NCBI RefSeq assembly: GCF_023243075.1
Contig: NZ_JALKFZ020000003.1
Location: forward strand, 124,001-188,000
DNA: 64,000 nucleotides
Direction of reading: 5' to 3'
Source of the DNA: Frankia sp. AiPa1
Lineage (GTDB): Bacteria; Actinomycetota; Actinomycetes; Frankiales; Frankiaceae
Both the position numbers and the translations under genes were made by a program. The notes under the pieces were generated by a model. That model worked only from the letters and a program-made list of their open reading frames with translations. It searched no databases and was not told the DNA's origin. The first letter of the stretch is position 1, and each line of letters begins with the position of its first letter. Of the stretch, positions 50,249-58,826 are shown piece after piece.

Positions 50249-51730
50249 TCAGCGAGTCTCGTCACCGTTGTCTGTTTCCGCGTCCTTGCCGGAGGCGTGA
50301 TCATCCTCGCCGGAGGCGGCGTCACTGGCGGAGGCAGGGCCACACTCGGTGGTGGTTTCGCTGAAGTCCCGGGCCCGCTGGGCGGCGTCGGGGCTGTCGC
50401 CCGAGAACAGCCGGGCATCATCGGGTGACGGAGCGGCGTCAGGGGAGCGGTCGAGAGTGCCGATCCCGGCGGGACGGCCGCCGTGCGCGTCGTCGTGGCC
50501 CGCGTTGTGATCGTGACGGTCGTGATGGTCGTGAGCGGGGCGGCTGCTGGCGCCGCGATGTGTACCGTTATCACCAAGGCGTTGGTCAGGGGCAGGGGTG
50601 AACGTGCCCGATCCGACCCCGTCATGCGCGTACTCGTCGGAGCCGAATCCGGCCTTGGCGAACAGGCGAGCGGCAGCATCGAACTCGACCCGGGTACGCG
50701 GCAGGGCGCCGGGATGGTGGCGCTGCAGCCACAGGACGAGTGCCTCCCGCACGTGGCAGCGCAGGTCGAAGGTGGTCGGGCCGTCCTTGCCGCTGACCAG
50801 GACACGGATGCGGATGTTGTCGCCGACGGCGTCGGTCACCTGCAGCACGGACACCCGCCGGTCCCACAGGTCGGTGGCTTCCAGGACGCGGTGCATCTCG
50901 GCGCGCATCTCGTCGATCGGGACCTCCCAGTCCAGGTCCAGCTCGACCGCGCCGAGCACGGCGGACTCCTTGCGGGTCCAGTTCTGGAACGGGGTGGTGG
51001 TGAAGTACGTGGATGGGAGGATCATGCGGCGGTCATCCCAGATGTGCACGACGACGTAGGTCAGCGTGATCTCCTCGATCCGGCCCCATTCCTCCTCGAC
51101 GACGACCACGTCGTCCACCCGCATCGCGTCGGTGAAGGCGATCTGCAGTCCGGCGAAAACGTTGGCGAGCGACGTCTGGGCGGCGAGGCCCGCGACGATC
51201 CCGACGACGCCGGCGCTGGCGAAGATGCTGGCCCCGGCGACCCGCACGCTGGGGATCGTCATGAGCATGGACGCGGCGGCGATGACCGCGATGACGGCGA
51301 CGGTGATCCGGCGCAGCAGGCTGACCTGGGTGCGCACCCGGCGAGCATGCCGGTTGTCGACGACGTCGACCCGGTAGCGGGCGAGCGCCAGTTCCTCGAA
51401 CACGAACGCGAGCACGGTGACGCACCAGCCGATCGCGGCGATCAGCAGGATGCCGCAGAGCCGGGACGCCGAGGCCGTCCAGTCCTGCTCATGGGTGGCG
51501 CCAAGGCTGATCTGGATGGCGATGAGCACCAGGGTGAACCGGATCGGCCGCCGGGCTCGGTGGGCCAGGTCGGCGACGATCTCCGAGCGCCGGCCGATCC
51601 GCCGCGCACACCAGTGCAGCAGCACCGAGGCGCCCAGGGCAATGATCACCGCCCCGGCCACCACGGTCAGGACCGCGATCGTGGACTGCATGTTAGAAAA
51701 CGACATATCGGGCGCGGCGCTGACACGCAC
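50249..51730 (-). CDS. MscS-type mechanosensitive channel protein
   Basis: The 493-residue protein has N-terminal membrane helices (AVLTVVAGAVIIALGASVLL, LCGILLIAAIGWCVTVLAFVFEE, ITVAVIAVIAAASMLM) and the pore helix GASIFASAGVVGIVAGLAAQTSLANVFAG. The MscS beta domain follows (DAMRVDDVVVVEEEWGRIEEI, then ILPSTYFTTTPFQNWTR). After about residue 360 comes a long disordered, His/Asp-rich tail (DHHDRHDHNAGHDDAHGG), unusual for the family. The tail may bind metal or be cytoplasmic filler. Start GTG 51730 is supported by GAGGAG seven bases upstream. It lies 77 bases downstream of the SCO2521-like gene and might be the last gene of that transcript. Confidence 0.88.
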   Translation of the reverse strand: MRVSAAPDMSFSNMQSTIAVLTVVAGAVIIALGASVLLHWCARRIGRRSEIVADLAHRARRPIRFTLVLIAIQISLGATHEQDWTASASRLCGILLIAAIGWCVTVLAFVFEELALARYRVDVVDNRHARRVRTQVSLLRRITVAVIAVIAAASMLMTIPSVRVAGASIFASAGVVGIVAGLAAQTSLANVFAGLQIAFTDAMRVDDVVVVEEEWGRIEEITLTYVVVHIWDDRRMILPSTYFTTTPFQNWTRKESAVLGAVELDLDWEVPIDEMRAEMHRVLEATDLWDRRVSVLQVTDAVGDNIRIRVLVSGKDGPTTFDLRCHVREALVLWLQRHHPGALPRTRVEFDAAARLFAKAGFGSDEYAHDGVGSGTFTPAPDQRLGDNGTHRGASSRPAHDHHDRHDHNAGHDDAHGGRPAGIGTLDRSPDAAPSPDDARLFSGDSPDAAQRARDFSETTTECGPASASDAASGEDDHASGKDAETDNGDETR

Positions 51731-51807
51731 AGGCGGGCTCCTCGTCCGTCAGGGACAGTTCCCGGTCTCCCTGCCCGTGATCGAGCGCGCCAAAGAAGTG
51801 AGGCGTG

Positions 51808-52917
51808 TCATAGTTCCTCGGCCGGCCCGGCTCGGCGTGCCTGCCCGCCGTCCGCGGTCAGCGCCCGCAGAATCGACAGGTCCAGCTCGTTGCGAATCCG
51901 GGCGACGATGCTGGCCCACTGCCGGGAGAACCCGGGCCGCCCCTCCAACGCCGACCACACCCACGAAAGCTCCGGCTCCGCGTGCGCCCCCGGCATCCAC
52001 AGGTGCAGGAGCTGTTCGATCGCGGGCCCGATCCGCTCGATCCGGCCGTTGCGCGCCGGCGCCTCGTCCAGGTTGTCGACGAGGCGCTGCAGCACTGTCA
52101 ACAGCCAGTCATGGACGGCGACGTCCTCACAGAGGGTCATCAGCTCCGCCGCGCCACCGCCATCGAACTCCGCCAGATCGAGACCTTTCTGGACCTGTGT
52201 GGCGAGATCGGTCTCGGCACCGTCCAGTTCACGTCCGGTTCCGTGCAGGTCGGCACGCAGGAGCAAGGTACGGACGCCGTCGACGTCGACGGAGAACCGC
52301 GGCGGCGCTGGCGTGGACGGCCCACCGCCGGAGCCGGCGGCAGCGACGACGAAGCGGAGTCTGGTGCGGGTGGTGCGTAGTGGGCTCGCACCGTCGAGCA
52401 GGAGAGACGTCTGCACCCGGTCGAGCAGCCGGTTCGCGACGGCACCCAGGTCGAGGACGTCGGGCCGGTGCGGGGCGAGGAAGCCGGCCGCCAGATCGTC
52501 GCCGCCACCCGGTCCCAAAGCCTCGATGATTCCCTGCCGGGCAAGATAGGCCGACCAGTTCTGCCGTCGGGGCGCGGTGGCCGGGAGCACGAGCGCTCGG
52601 CTGGAGGCCTGCGCGATCCGGCCGCCCGTGACCACGGCCCGGCTCACGATGGTCCCGACGCCCTCCACCCGCCGACCGGAGCCGGAGGGCAGCCGGCAAT
52701 GCACCCCCTCGACGACGTCTGTGGAGACGCCTCGGGCCAGCGGCCGTGAGGTCAGCCGCACCGTGGCCGCGGGCGCCAGCTCCAGCAGCTCCTCGACCGT
52801 CTCCACACCCACCGCGCGGGAGTGCCGCAGCAACGCCGTACGGACCTCACCCAGCAGCACCGGCCAGGGGCCGGCCGTCGGCGCGGTCCGCCGGGTGGAG
52901 TGCCTGGGGGCGGTCAT
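51808..52917 (-). CDS. SCO2521 family protein (unknown function)
   Basis: The 369-residue protein has no recognised catalytic motif. It begins MTAPRHSTRRTAPTAGPWPV, with LLGEVRTALLRHSRAVGVETV and ELLELAPAATVRLTSRPLAR, then GVSTDVVEGVHCRLPSGSG. A basic/helical half ends ELSWVWSALEGRPGFSRQW. Its ATG overlaps the stop of the upstream gene (ATGA), so both are translated together. By position (last of six) and order it corresponds to S. coelicolor SCO2521; this identification rests on remembered family names and gene order, not on an alignment. It probably acts with the P-loop ATPase of the cluster. Confidence 0.75.
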   Translation of the reverse strand: MTAPRHSTRRTAPTAGPWPVLLGEVRTALLRHSRAVGVETVEELLELAPAATVRLTSRPLARGVSTDVVEGVHCRLPSGSGRRVEGVGTIVSRAVVTGGRIAQASSRALVLPATAPRRQNWSAYLARQGIIEALGPGGGDDLAAGFLAPHRPDVLDLGAVANRLLDRVQTSLLLDGASPLRTTRTRLRFVVAAAGSGGGPSTPAPPRFSVDVDGVRTLLLRADLHGTGRELDGAETDLATQVQKGLDLAEFDGGGAAELMTLCEDVAVHDWLLTVLQRLVDNLDEAPARNGRIERIGPAIEQLLHLWMPGAHAEPELSWVWSALEGRPGFSRQWASIVARIRNELDLSILRALTADGGQARRAGPAEEL

Positions 52918-53882
52918 GGACCGAGCAGTACGTAGGAGATGCGGTCGATGATCTCCATGGGGAGAGTGATTCCCTCCCTGGCCGCGCGGCGAACCGCCTG
53001 CCGTACCGCGGTGGGGTCGGCCGCCACCTGGCTCAGGATCGTCCGCACCGCGTTCTCCACGGGCAGGAAACGGGCATCCATCACCGACAGGGTGCGGTAG
53101 GCGCAGAACGGCGGCGGGGTGCGTGAGACCATCAGGACGGCGGGCAGCGCGGCCCAGTCGTCCGGCAGATTGTCCAGGTCGACGCTCTCGGCGGCCAGAA
53201 CGCCGCGGCCGCGGCGGCGCAGCACGCCCAGCCGGGCAAGCTGCCAGACCGCGGCCAGATAGGCGCACGACCACTGGCGCTTGCCCTCCGGGCCGTTCCA
53301 CAGCTCCACGTCGAGGAAGACGGAGTGCTGGTACCCCGCGTTCTCGACGGGCGGAGTCCAGACGATCTGCCCGCCCATGGCCTGGCGGGTGCCGACCGCC
53401 GGTGAGCGTTGGCCATTGGTCAGCCAACCGGTCTCGGTGACCGGTGGCCGGGACCCGTCGGCGCCGAACGGTGGGTCGGCCACCAGCAGGCCCTCGACCA
53501 GCTCGGCGAGCGAGCCGCTCGGTGCCTGGACCAGGCCGGACTCGCGGGCCAGGTAGTCGATGGGAACACCTGCTCGCATGGCGGCCGCCAACAGCTCGGG
53601 CAGGACGGCCGCTGGTGACGGCCGCGCGGTCGGGTCGGTGTATCCGGAATAGTCGTCCAGCAGCAGGCAGGTGCTCACCCGCTGTCGTCGGTCTGTTGGC
53701 AGACCGGCAACTGATGCAAGCCGGGGACGATCCGCCCAGGGCGCGATGCGGGCGAAGAAGCCGTCGAGATCCGTCGGACCGAGGTCCTCCAGATACAGAT
53801 GACCGAGCTCGACCGAGACCTGCGCGAACGGGACCCCGCTCGTGTGCTCAGCAGCCGACGACTCCGTGTAGATAGCGTCCAT
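52914..53882 (-). CDS. SCO2522 family protein (unknown function)
   Basis: The 322-residue protein begins MDAIYTESSAAEHTSGVPFA, then VSVELGHLYLEDLGPTDLDG and FFARIAPWADRPRLASVAGL. The segment RVSTCLLLDDYSGYT is followed by a central NAGYQHSVFLDVELWN and a C-terminal AVRRAAREGITLPMEIIDRI. No membrane segment or known catalytic motif was found; the mixed alpha/beta composition suggests a soluble scaffold or sensor. It overlaps the SCO2521-like gene by four bases and starts 26 bases after the stop of the membrane gene. No good ribosome site precedes ATG 53882, so it may depend on translation of the gene before it. Confidence 0.75.
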   Translation of the reverse strand: MDAIYTESSAAEHTSGVPFAQVSVELGHLYLEDLGPTDLDGFFARIAPWADRPRLASVAGLPTDRRQRVSTCLLLDDYSGYTDPTARPSPAAVLPELLAAAMRAGVPIDYLARESGLVQAPSGSLAELVEGLLVADPPFGADGSRPPVTETGWLTNGQRSPAVGTRQAMGGQIVWTPPVENAGYQHSVFLDVELWNGPEGKRQWSCAYLAAVWQLARLGVLRRRGRGVLAAESVDLDNLPDDWAALPAVLMVSRTPPPFCAYRTLSVMDARFLPVENAVRTILSQVAADPTAVRQAVRRAAREGITLPMEIIDRISYVLLGP

Positions 53883-53908
53883 CGCCCCAGTCCGTGTTGT
53901 GCTGAGGC

Positions 53909-54853
53909 TCAGCTGGCTGCCGCGCTGTTCGGGTCGCCAGGCTCGAGCGGGGTGCTGCCGTTCCAGATCACCTCGAACAGATCCCGGCGTTCCTGCAGGA
54001 TCGCCGGATTGAAGCGCAGATTGGTCCGAGCAATTGTCATCGCCTGGATTCCATCCATATCGATCTCATAACTGACGTCGTGGTCGAACAGGATGAAGTC
54101 CTTGAACGTCGCCGCCCAGTCCTCGACCTGGTGGAACGACGGCGTGCTCAATACCACCTTTGTCCGCACCTCGATGCCGGCGGCGTGCTGCTTCTCACAG
54201 GTCCGGATGAAATCCTCGTTCGCGAGGATCGCCGGGTCGGTGAGGATGAACACCCGCTGCACCAGCACGCCGCGCCGGACCGCCGCACGTTGTCCCTGGA
54301 GGTAGGCCCGGCCCAGCTCGCTTTTCCAGAACCCGTCCTCGAACTTCCCCTCGCCGCCGTCGGTCCAGGTGGTACTGGTCGCGAGGATGCTGGACTGGGA
54401 GGCCTCGGTCAGCGCAAGAAGCCAGTTCCGATCCTCGCCGTCGCAGGACGCCACGGCGGAATTCCTGCCATCCACTGCCGTCAGTCCCTGCATCAGCTGG
54501 ATGAGGTTGCGGATCTCCGCACCGACCAGCTGGCGCAGTATGGGGGTGGGCGGGGCGCAGATCACAGCATTGTCGATCAGATCACGGACGGGCCAGTTCT
54601 CGCTGCTATCCAGCGGCGAGTTCTCGATCTGCTCGCGCAGCTGGGTACTTCTGTTGACCTCCACGATCGTCCGTGCCGTATCGCGCACACCACTCTCTAC
54701 CTCGTGTAGAAACTCCACGATCAGGACCGCCCCACCGATGAACACCGCCAGTGTCAGATTGGTCACCGTGGAGCCGTGAACCCATTTCGTCAGCACGTAA
54801 CCGGCCGCACCGCTCGCCAGAGCGAATGCGATTCGCTGCAACAGAGACCGCAT
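53909..54853 (-). CDS. two-TM protein with PLD-like soluble domain, inserted in the SCO252x cluster
   Basis: The 314-residue protein has two N-terminal membrane segments (IAFALASGAAGYVLTKWV and LTLAVFIGGAVLIVEFL). A soluble domain follows with NWLLALTEASQSSILATSTT, FWKSELGRAYLQGQRAAVRR, GVLVQRVFILTDPAILANED and a FILFDHDVSYEIDMDG strand near the C-terminus. The soluble part recalls the phospholipase-D-like or effector-like folds found in defence and signalling proteins, but no clear HKD motif is seen. GGGGGAGAG precedes ATG 54853, and the 116-base gap upstream may hold its own promoter. It lies inside the conserved cluster but is not one of the SCO2521-2525 families I recognise. Confidence 0.7.
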   Translation of the reverse strand: MRSLLQRIAFALASGAAGYVLTKWVHGSTVTNLTLAVFIGGAVLIVEFLHEVESGVRDTARTIVEVNRSTQLREQIENSPLDSSENWPVRDLIDNAVICAPPTPILRQLVGAEIRNLIQLMQGLTAVDGRNSAVASCDGEDRNWLLALTEASQSSILATSTTWTDGGEGKFEDGFWKSELGRAYLQGQRAAVRRGVLVQRVFILTDPAILANEDFIRTCEKQHAAGIEVRTKVVLSTPSFHQVEDWAATFKDFILFDHDVSYEIDMDGIQAMTIARTNLRFNPAILQERRDLFEVIWNGSTPLEPGDPNSAAAS

Positions 54854-54969
54854 CGGGCTCTCTCCCCCCGTGTCACGGAGACATCCCTTTAGGTCATCCT
54901 ATCTCTCGTTGACTTTTGGATCCCCTATTTTTCTGGGATTCCGGCGACAACGCTCGTTCAGGGACTCCC

Positions 54970-55872
54970 TCAGTGGCTCGTCCGGGTCAGATGGAGGGCT
55001 ACGTCATCGAACGCCTGTCCGGTCTCGGGATTCGCGATCTGGGTACTGTCGATGTCCAGGTCGCGAATGATCTGTTCGCGCCACTGCAGCACCGGGTCCC
55101 ACGGGATGACGCCGGCGACCATGCTGCGTCCGAGGCCGCGCTGCGCCGCCAGCTTCAGCAGCTCCTCATGGCACTGGTGCAGCCAGGAGGCCTGCGTTGG
55201 GCGCAGCAGGCCGAGCTGCGGCGAGTCGGGCTCCTGCACCGCGGTCCGCACGAACCGGATGGAATCCTCCATCTGTTCTCGGGTGTAGCCGAGCCGCTCG
55301 CCGTTCTGCACGATGCCGCGTTCACCGAAGACGAGTCCATGCGCGGCGAGAATGTGTTGCCGGGTCCACCGGTGAAAAACCAGCCAGCGCACGGGTGTAC
55401 CCGCTCCTATTGTTGCAGTGGCGCCCTGCACGATGTCGGCGGCGTAGGATCGGCCGGCGCTGAGATCAACGAGGATGACATCGAACTCCTCGGTCAGCCG
55501 GGCCAACAGCACTTGACAGCGCTCGATCATCTGCGGCTGGACCTGGAACTCGCCGCCGCCCTCGTCCCCGGCCACCAGGACCAGCCGGCCAGCTCCCGGC
55601 GGCCGCTCTTTCTTCAACCAACTGGACTCCCGCCAGATGTCGATCCGCGCCGGCTCGGCGACGTCTCCGAGCAGGTAGGAATGCGCCCCGGCACCCGTCT
55701 TGACCCCGCGACCTGCGGCTTCGATGCCGAACACGGCGCCGGCGGTGGGTGAGCCAAAGTCGAAATCGAGGTAGCAGACGTCGTCGCCCTGCAGAGCACG
55801 TCGGTAGGCCAGATTCGAGGTCGTGACGGATCGCCCCGTCCCGCCCTTGTCCGACGTCGCCAACACGATCAC
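54970..55872 (-). CDS. SCO2523 family variant P-loop (ParA/MinD-like) protein
   Basis: The 300-residue protein looks like a deviant Walker-A ATPase of the ParA/MinD class: MIVLATSDKGGTGRSVTTSN at the N-terminus, VCYLDFDFGSPTAG, FDVILVDLSAGRSYAADIVQ (Walker B-like), and VAGVIPWDPVLQWREQIIRD. The first lysine of KGGxGK[ST] is present, but the second is arginine (KGGTGRS), so ATP use may be altered. Start GTG 55872 overlaps the stop of the SCO2524-like gene. A ParA-type switch commonly drives positioning or assembly of partner proteins; here the partners would be the SCO2524/2522/2521 products (inference). Confidence 0.82.
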   Translation of the reverse strand: MIVLATSDKGGTGRSVTTSNLAYRRALQGDDVCYLDFDFGSPTAGAVFGIEAAGRGVKTGAGAHSYLLGDVAEPARIDIWRESSWLKKERPPGAGRLVLVAGDEGGGEFQVQPQMIERCQVLLARLTEEFDVILVDLSAGRSYAADIVQGATATIGAGTPVRWLVFHRWTRQHILAAHGLVFGERGIVQNGERLGYTREQMEDSIRFVRTAVQEPDSPQLGLLRPTQASWLHQCHEELLKLAAQRGLGRSMVAGVIPWDPVLQWREQIIRDLDIDSTQIANPETGQAFDDVALHLTRTSH

Positions 55873-57761
55873 GACCGGACCGTCCCGTGCTGGCTATCGC
55901 GCGAGAGCTCGAGCTCCGCGAGCCGTTTCAGCACGTTGAACAGCAGTGCCTGGGCCGTTCCCGGCCGAGACTCCACCATGGCACGGGCCTGCCGAATCCG
56001 GATACCTACCGCCTCGAGCTCGCGCCGCACCGCGGAGCCTCCGTTGAGCGCTCCGTTCAGGAGCTGCTGGTGGTAGAGATGATCGGCCTCGCCATACAGC
56101 GCATAGGCGTCGTCGATGCTCCGGCCCGAGACGACTGGCGGTCGGTCGATGACCGACACAGCCATCGTCAGGCACTCCATCACCCGCTCGGTGTAGTACC
56201 AGGATGGTTCGAGATCTCCTGATTTCAGACTCCTGAAGGTGCGGCTGGGGTCATCCCACAGTCCGACACCGGGGCCATCGACGATGACCCGTCCCGCGAC
56301 GTGTTCCCAGATCTCGTCAACGAGGTCGAGCAGCCGTTTGCGCAGTTTGGCGCCGTCGGCGAGGGAGGCCAGGCGCAGCGCACGCTTGAGCAGCGAGGTC
56401 GAGAAGTCGGCGACCGGCCAGACGACTGGCGACTCCTCGTTGGCTGTCTCGGTCAGCCGGATGCGCAGGCCGGGAACATGCATGGCCAGGGCGGCCTCCC
56501 CAGGGCCGGTGCGGCGGGTGACCCGGCTGCGGATCGCCAGCTCGGCCAGCACGTCGGCAATCCGGTCCATCTCGGGGTCACCACTGTTCCGTGCCGCCAG
56601 ACTTTCGATCATCAAGCCGGCCACCTGCAAGGTGTAATAGTGGTCGTTGACCGGCAGCTCCCCCTGGGAACGATAGGTCGGCTGCCAGGGGATGTCCGCC
56701 AGTGCCGAGCGAGTCCGGCCGAAGGCGGCGAGTGTGGCCCAGTACTGGCGGGCCAGCTCGTACCGCTGTCGAAGGCTTTGGACGAGCGTCTGTTGAATAT
56801 TGGAGAGCACATCCGAGACTGTTGTCGTCGGAGAGAAAAGGTCGGCGATGCCTTCCATGGCGGTGAGGGTGAAATACAGGTTTGGTCGGGCGATCGCCCG
56901 ACCATCTGGCTGACTTTTCTCCGTCCTGTCCGGCTTTTCGGGGTCGACCGTTCCATCGAGTTCGACCGCAGCCGCGCCAGCCACGATCCCCCAGGACCAG
57001 CCGCATTCAAATAGATGGTTCTCGTTTTCCAGGGATTCCAGGCCAGCGGTGCCGATCTCCGCTGATTTCAGATTGACCCGCACCTGCGCCAGGGATTCGT
57101 GCAGGCGTTCGATGAGTTCTTCCTCGTCGAGCCCGTCCTGGCTGACCAAACGTAGTAGAACCTGTCCTGCCGGAGAACCTGGCGCGAAGGCGTTCACGGT
57201 GAAACTGCGCAGCAGACCCACCATAGCCGCAGTCAACCGCCTGCTGGCCGCCAGCTCGATCAGCCCGATCTTCTGTCGCAACGAGGCCCGGATCCGGCCG
57301 GACCCCCGGTACTCCTTGATGAAGGTCAGTGCGGACAGGCACAACGTGACCGACATGGACATCGAGTCGACGATGTCGACCCGCAGTTGCTCGTCGGTGA
57401 GCTTGTCGCCCTCCTCCGCAGCCTGCAGGTAGGACCCACCGTGGAAGAACGGCACCCCGTCCTCGTCGCTGTAGCGAGCCATGAAATCACTGACGGCGTT
57501 CAGGAGCCGCTCCGGCGTCTCGAACGGTTCGCCCATCGCCTCGAGCGCCGCGACCACGTCTTTCGCCATCACGTCCGGAGTTTCGAGCCGGAGGTGCTCG
57601 CCGGCGGCGGTCGCCGGATAGAGCAGGCAGACCAGCTGCTCCGCATCGCCGGTCGAGTTCGGCTCGGCCCGGCCCCCGAAATTCCATTGTCCGTCGGCAA
57701 ACGAATACTGTGTGGCGGCCCGCCACAGGTTAAGGATCTCTTTTCGTGGCTGGATGTCCAT
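55869..57761 (-). CDS. SCO2524 family protein (unknown function)
   Basis: The 630-residue, mainly helical protein begins MDIQPRKEILNLWRAATQYS and FADGQWNFGGRAEPNSTGDA. It continues with GEHLRLETPDVMAKDVVAAL, a central NSTGDAEQLVCLLYP and TLCLSALTFIKEYRGSGRIR, and ends AQALLFNVLKRLAELELSRD. No membrane segment or catalytic motif was recognised; the repeated helical pattern may form a scaffold. GGAGGAG precedes ATG 57761. It sits between the methyltransferase (68 bases upstream) and the variant P-loop gene (4-base overlap), so it is probably the central or largest protein of the system. Identification with SCO2524 is by gene order and general resemblance. Confidence 0.78.
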   Translation of the reverse strand: MDIQPRKEILNLWRAATQYSFADGQWNFGGRAEPNSTGDAEQLVCLLYPATAAGEHLRLETPDVMAKDVVAALEAMGEPFETPERLLNAVSDFMARYSDEDGVPFFHGGSYLQAAEEGDKLTDEQLRVDIVDSMSMSVTLCLSALTFIKEYRGSGRIRASLRQKIGLIELAASRRLTAAMVGLLRSFTVNAFAPGSPAGQVLLRLVSQDGLDEEELIERLHESLAQVRVNLKSAEIGTAGLESLENENHLFECGWSWGIVAGAAAVELDGTVDPEKPDRTEKSQPDGRAIARPNLYFTLTAMEGIADLFSPTTTVSDVLSNIQQTLVQSLRQRYELARQYWATLAAFGRTRSALADIPWQPTYRSQGELPVNDHYYTLQVAGLMIESLAARNSGDPEMDRIADVLAELAIRSRVTRRTGPGEAALAMHVPGLRIRLTETANEESPVVWPVADFSTSLLKRALRLASLADGAKLRKRLLDLVDEIWEHVAGRVIVDGPGVGLWDDPSRTFRSLKSGDLEPSWYYTERVMECLTMAVSVIDRPPVVSGRSIDDAYALYGEADHLYHQQLLNGALNGGSAVRRELEAVGIRIRQARAMVESRPGTAQALLFNVLKRLAELELSRDSQHGTVRS

Positions 57762-57829
57762 CTGATGCTCCTCCGCCCCCGCCGGGCAGCTCCCGTCCGC
57801 CGATCAGCTCCGCCTGGTCGGCGCCATCT

Positions 57830-58561
57830 CTAGTCCGGATCGCCTGTTCGGCCCACGGCGACCATCATCCCCGTGTAGCCCGCCCGCAGGTGGTTGCTGT
57901 TGATCCGGTCGATCTTTATGTCGTAGGCGTCGCGTTCCGTCAAAGCCAGGTGGACATCGTCAACTCCGATCGGCACGGCCGGATAGGGGTGACCGTTCAC
58001 CTCGTATCCCTCGGAATTCTCCATATATGCCATCGCGAAAGGCGCGCCGGGGCGAAGAGCATTGAGAAAACTGTGCACAGCTCGTTTGAACTCGTTGTGG
58101 TCGGTGGACAGCGAACAGGCGACGAAGAACATCGTGCCGATCTCCCACTGCGCTCGCGGTAGATCGAACACATTGCCCTGCCGTATCTGAGAGATCTTTG
58201 CCAGTCGGTCGCGAGGACTGTCGACCTCCCGCCAGGGCGCGGCCCGCACGAGTTCGTCCCAGTAGACGTCCCACGCGGGACCATATTTCTTCACCTCCTT
58301 TTCCAACCAGGCGATGTTCCGCGCAGAGTGATCTACCAGGGTGAGCTGGTCGCACCACGGCAGGAGGGCCAGGGCCGGATAGAGATTTGAGCCGGTGCCG
58401 ACGTCGACTCCCCGCAGCCGCCCTGGTGGCACCGCCTTCGCGAAGTAGTCCCGGACGGTGCGTAGGATAAAACGGTCATCGTAGCGCAGTTCGTCGTAGT
58501 TGTGTTTAAAATAGGACTCGGGATCAAAATCATCCCACCGGGCGTCTGAGTTCTTTTTCAT
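57830..58561 (-). CDS. SCO2525 family SAM-dependent methyltransferase
   Basis: The 243-residue protein is a class I methyltransferase of the NNMT/PNMT/TEMT-like kind: DDFDPESYFKHNYDELRYDDR near the N-terminus and SAM motif I LRGVDVGTGSNLYPALAL. QLTLVDHSARNIAWLEKEVK is the acidic-loop region, GTMFFVACSLSTDHNEFKRA follows, and the C-terminal NSNHLRAGYTGMMVAVGRTG resembles the NNMT fold end. ATG 58561 follows GGGAG; the frame is open to 58897 but that part is disordered. It is the first gene of the cluster, so its promoter should lie in the 58562-58826 gap. The substrate may be a partner protein or a small amine (unknown). Confidence 0.85.
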   Translation of the reverse strand: MKKNSDARWDDFDPESYFKHNYDELRYDDRFILRTVRDYFAKAVPPGRLRGVDVGTGSNLYPALALLPWCDQLTLVDHSARNIAWLEKEVKKYGPAWDVYWDELVRAAPWREVDSPRDRLAKISQIRQGNVFDLPRAQWEIGTMFFVACSLSTDHNEFKRAVHSFLNALRPGAPFAMAYMENSEGYEVNGHPYPAVPIGVDDVHLALTERDAYDIKIDRINSNHLRAGYTGMMVAVGRTGDPD

Positions 58562-58826
58562 TGCCGCTCCCTGTCCACCGCAGGCGATGAGTTGCTTGGC
58601 ATGGTCGTCCGGCCACTGCCTTCGCTCACGGCTGGCGCGCGTGGGCGGCTGTGCGATGGGTGGATGAACGTCCGAGGGTCGACTGGTGCGGCCCGGCTCC
58701 GGCCGACGGCGAGGGGCGCTCGGAGCGGTTGGCCTAGGTGCGGACAGCTCGAGGGCAGTCCGCGGGCGGCACTGGGTGGCGCACAGTCTCCCGGGCGGGG
58801 AAAAGCCCCGGCGCGGCGAGGGTGGA
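58562..58826. other. promoter region of the SCO252x cluster
   Basis: This 265-base region is between the stop of the GNAT gene and the start of the methyltransferase gene. It probably holds the main promoter of the six-gene cluster, but no clear -35/-10 pair was picked out. Confidence 0.4.
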
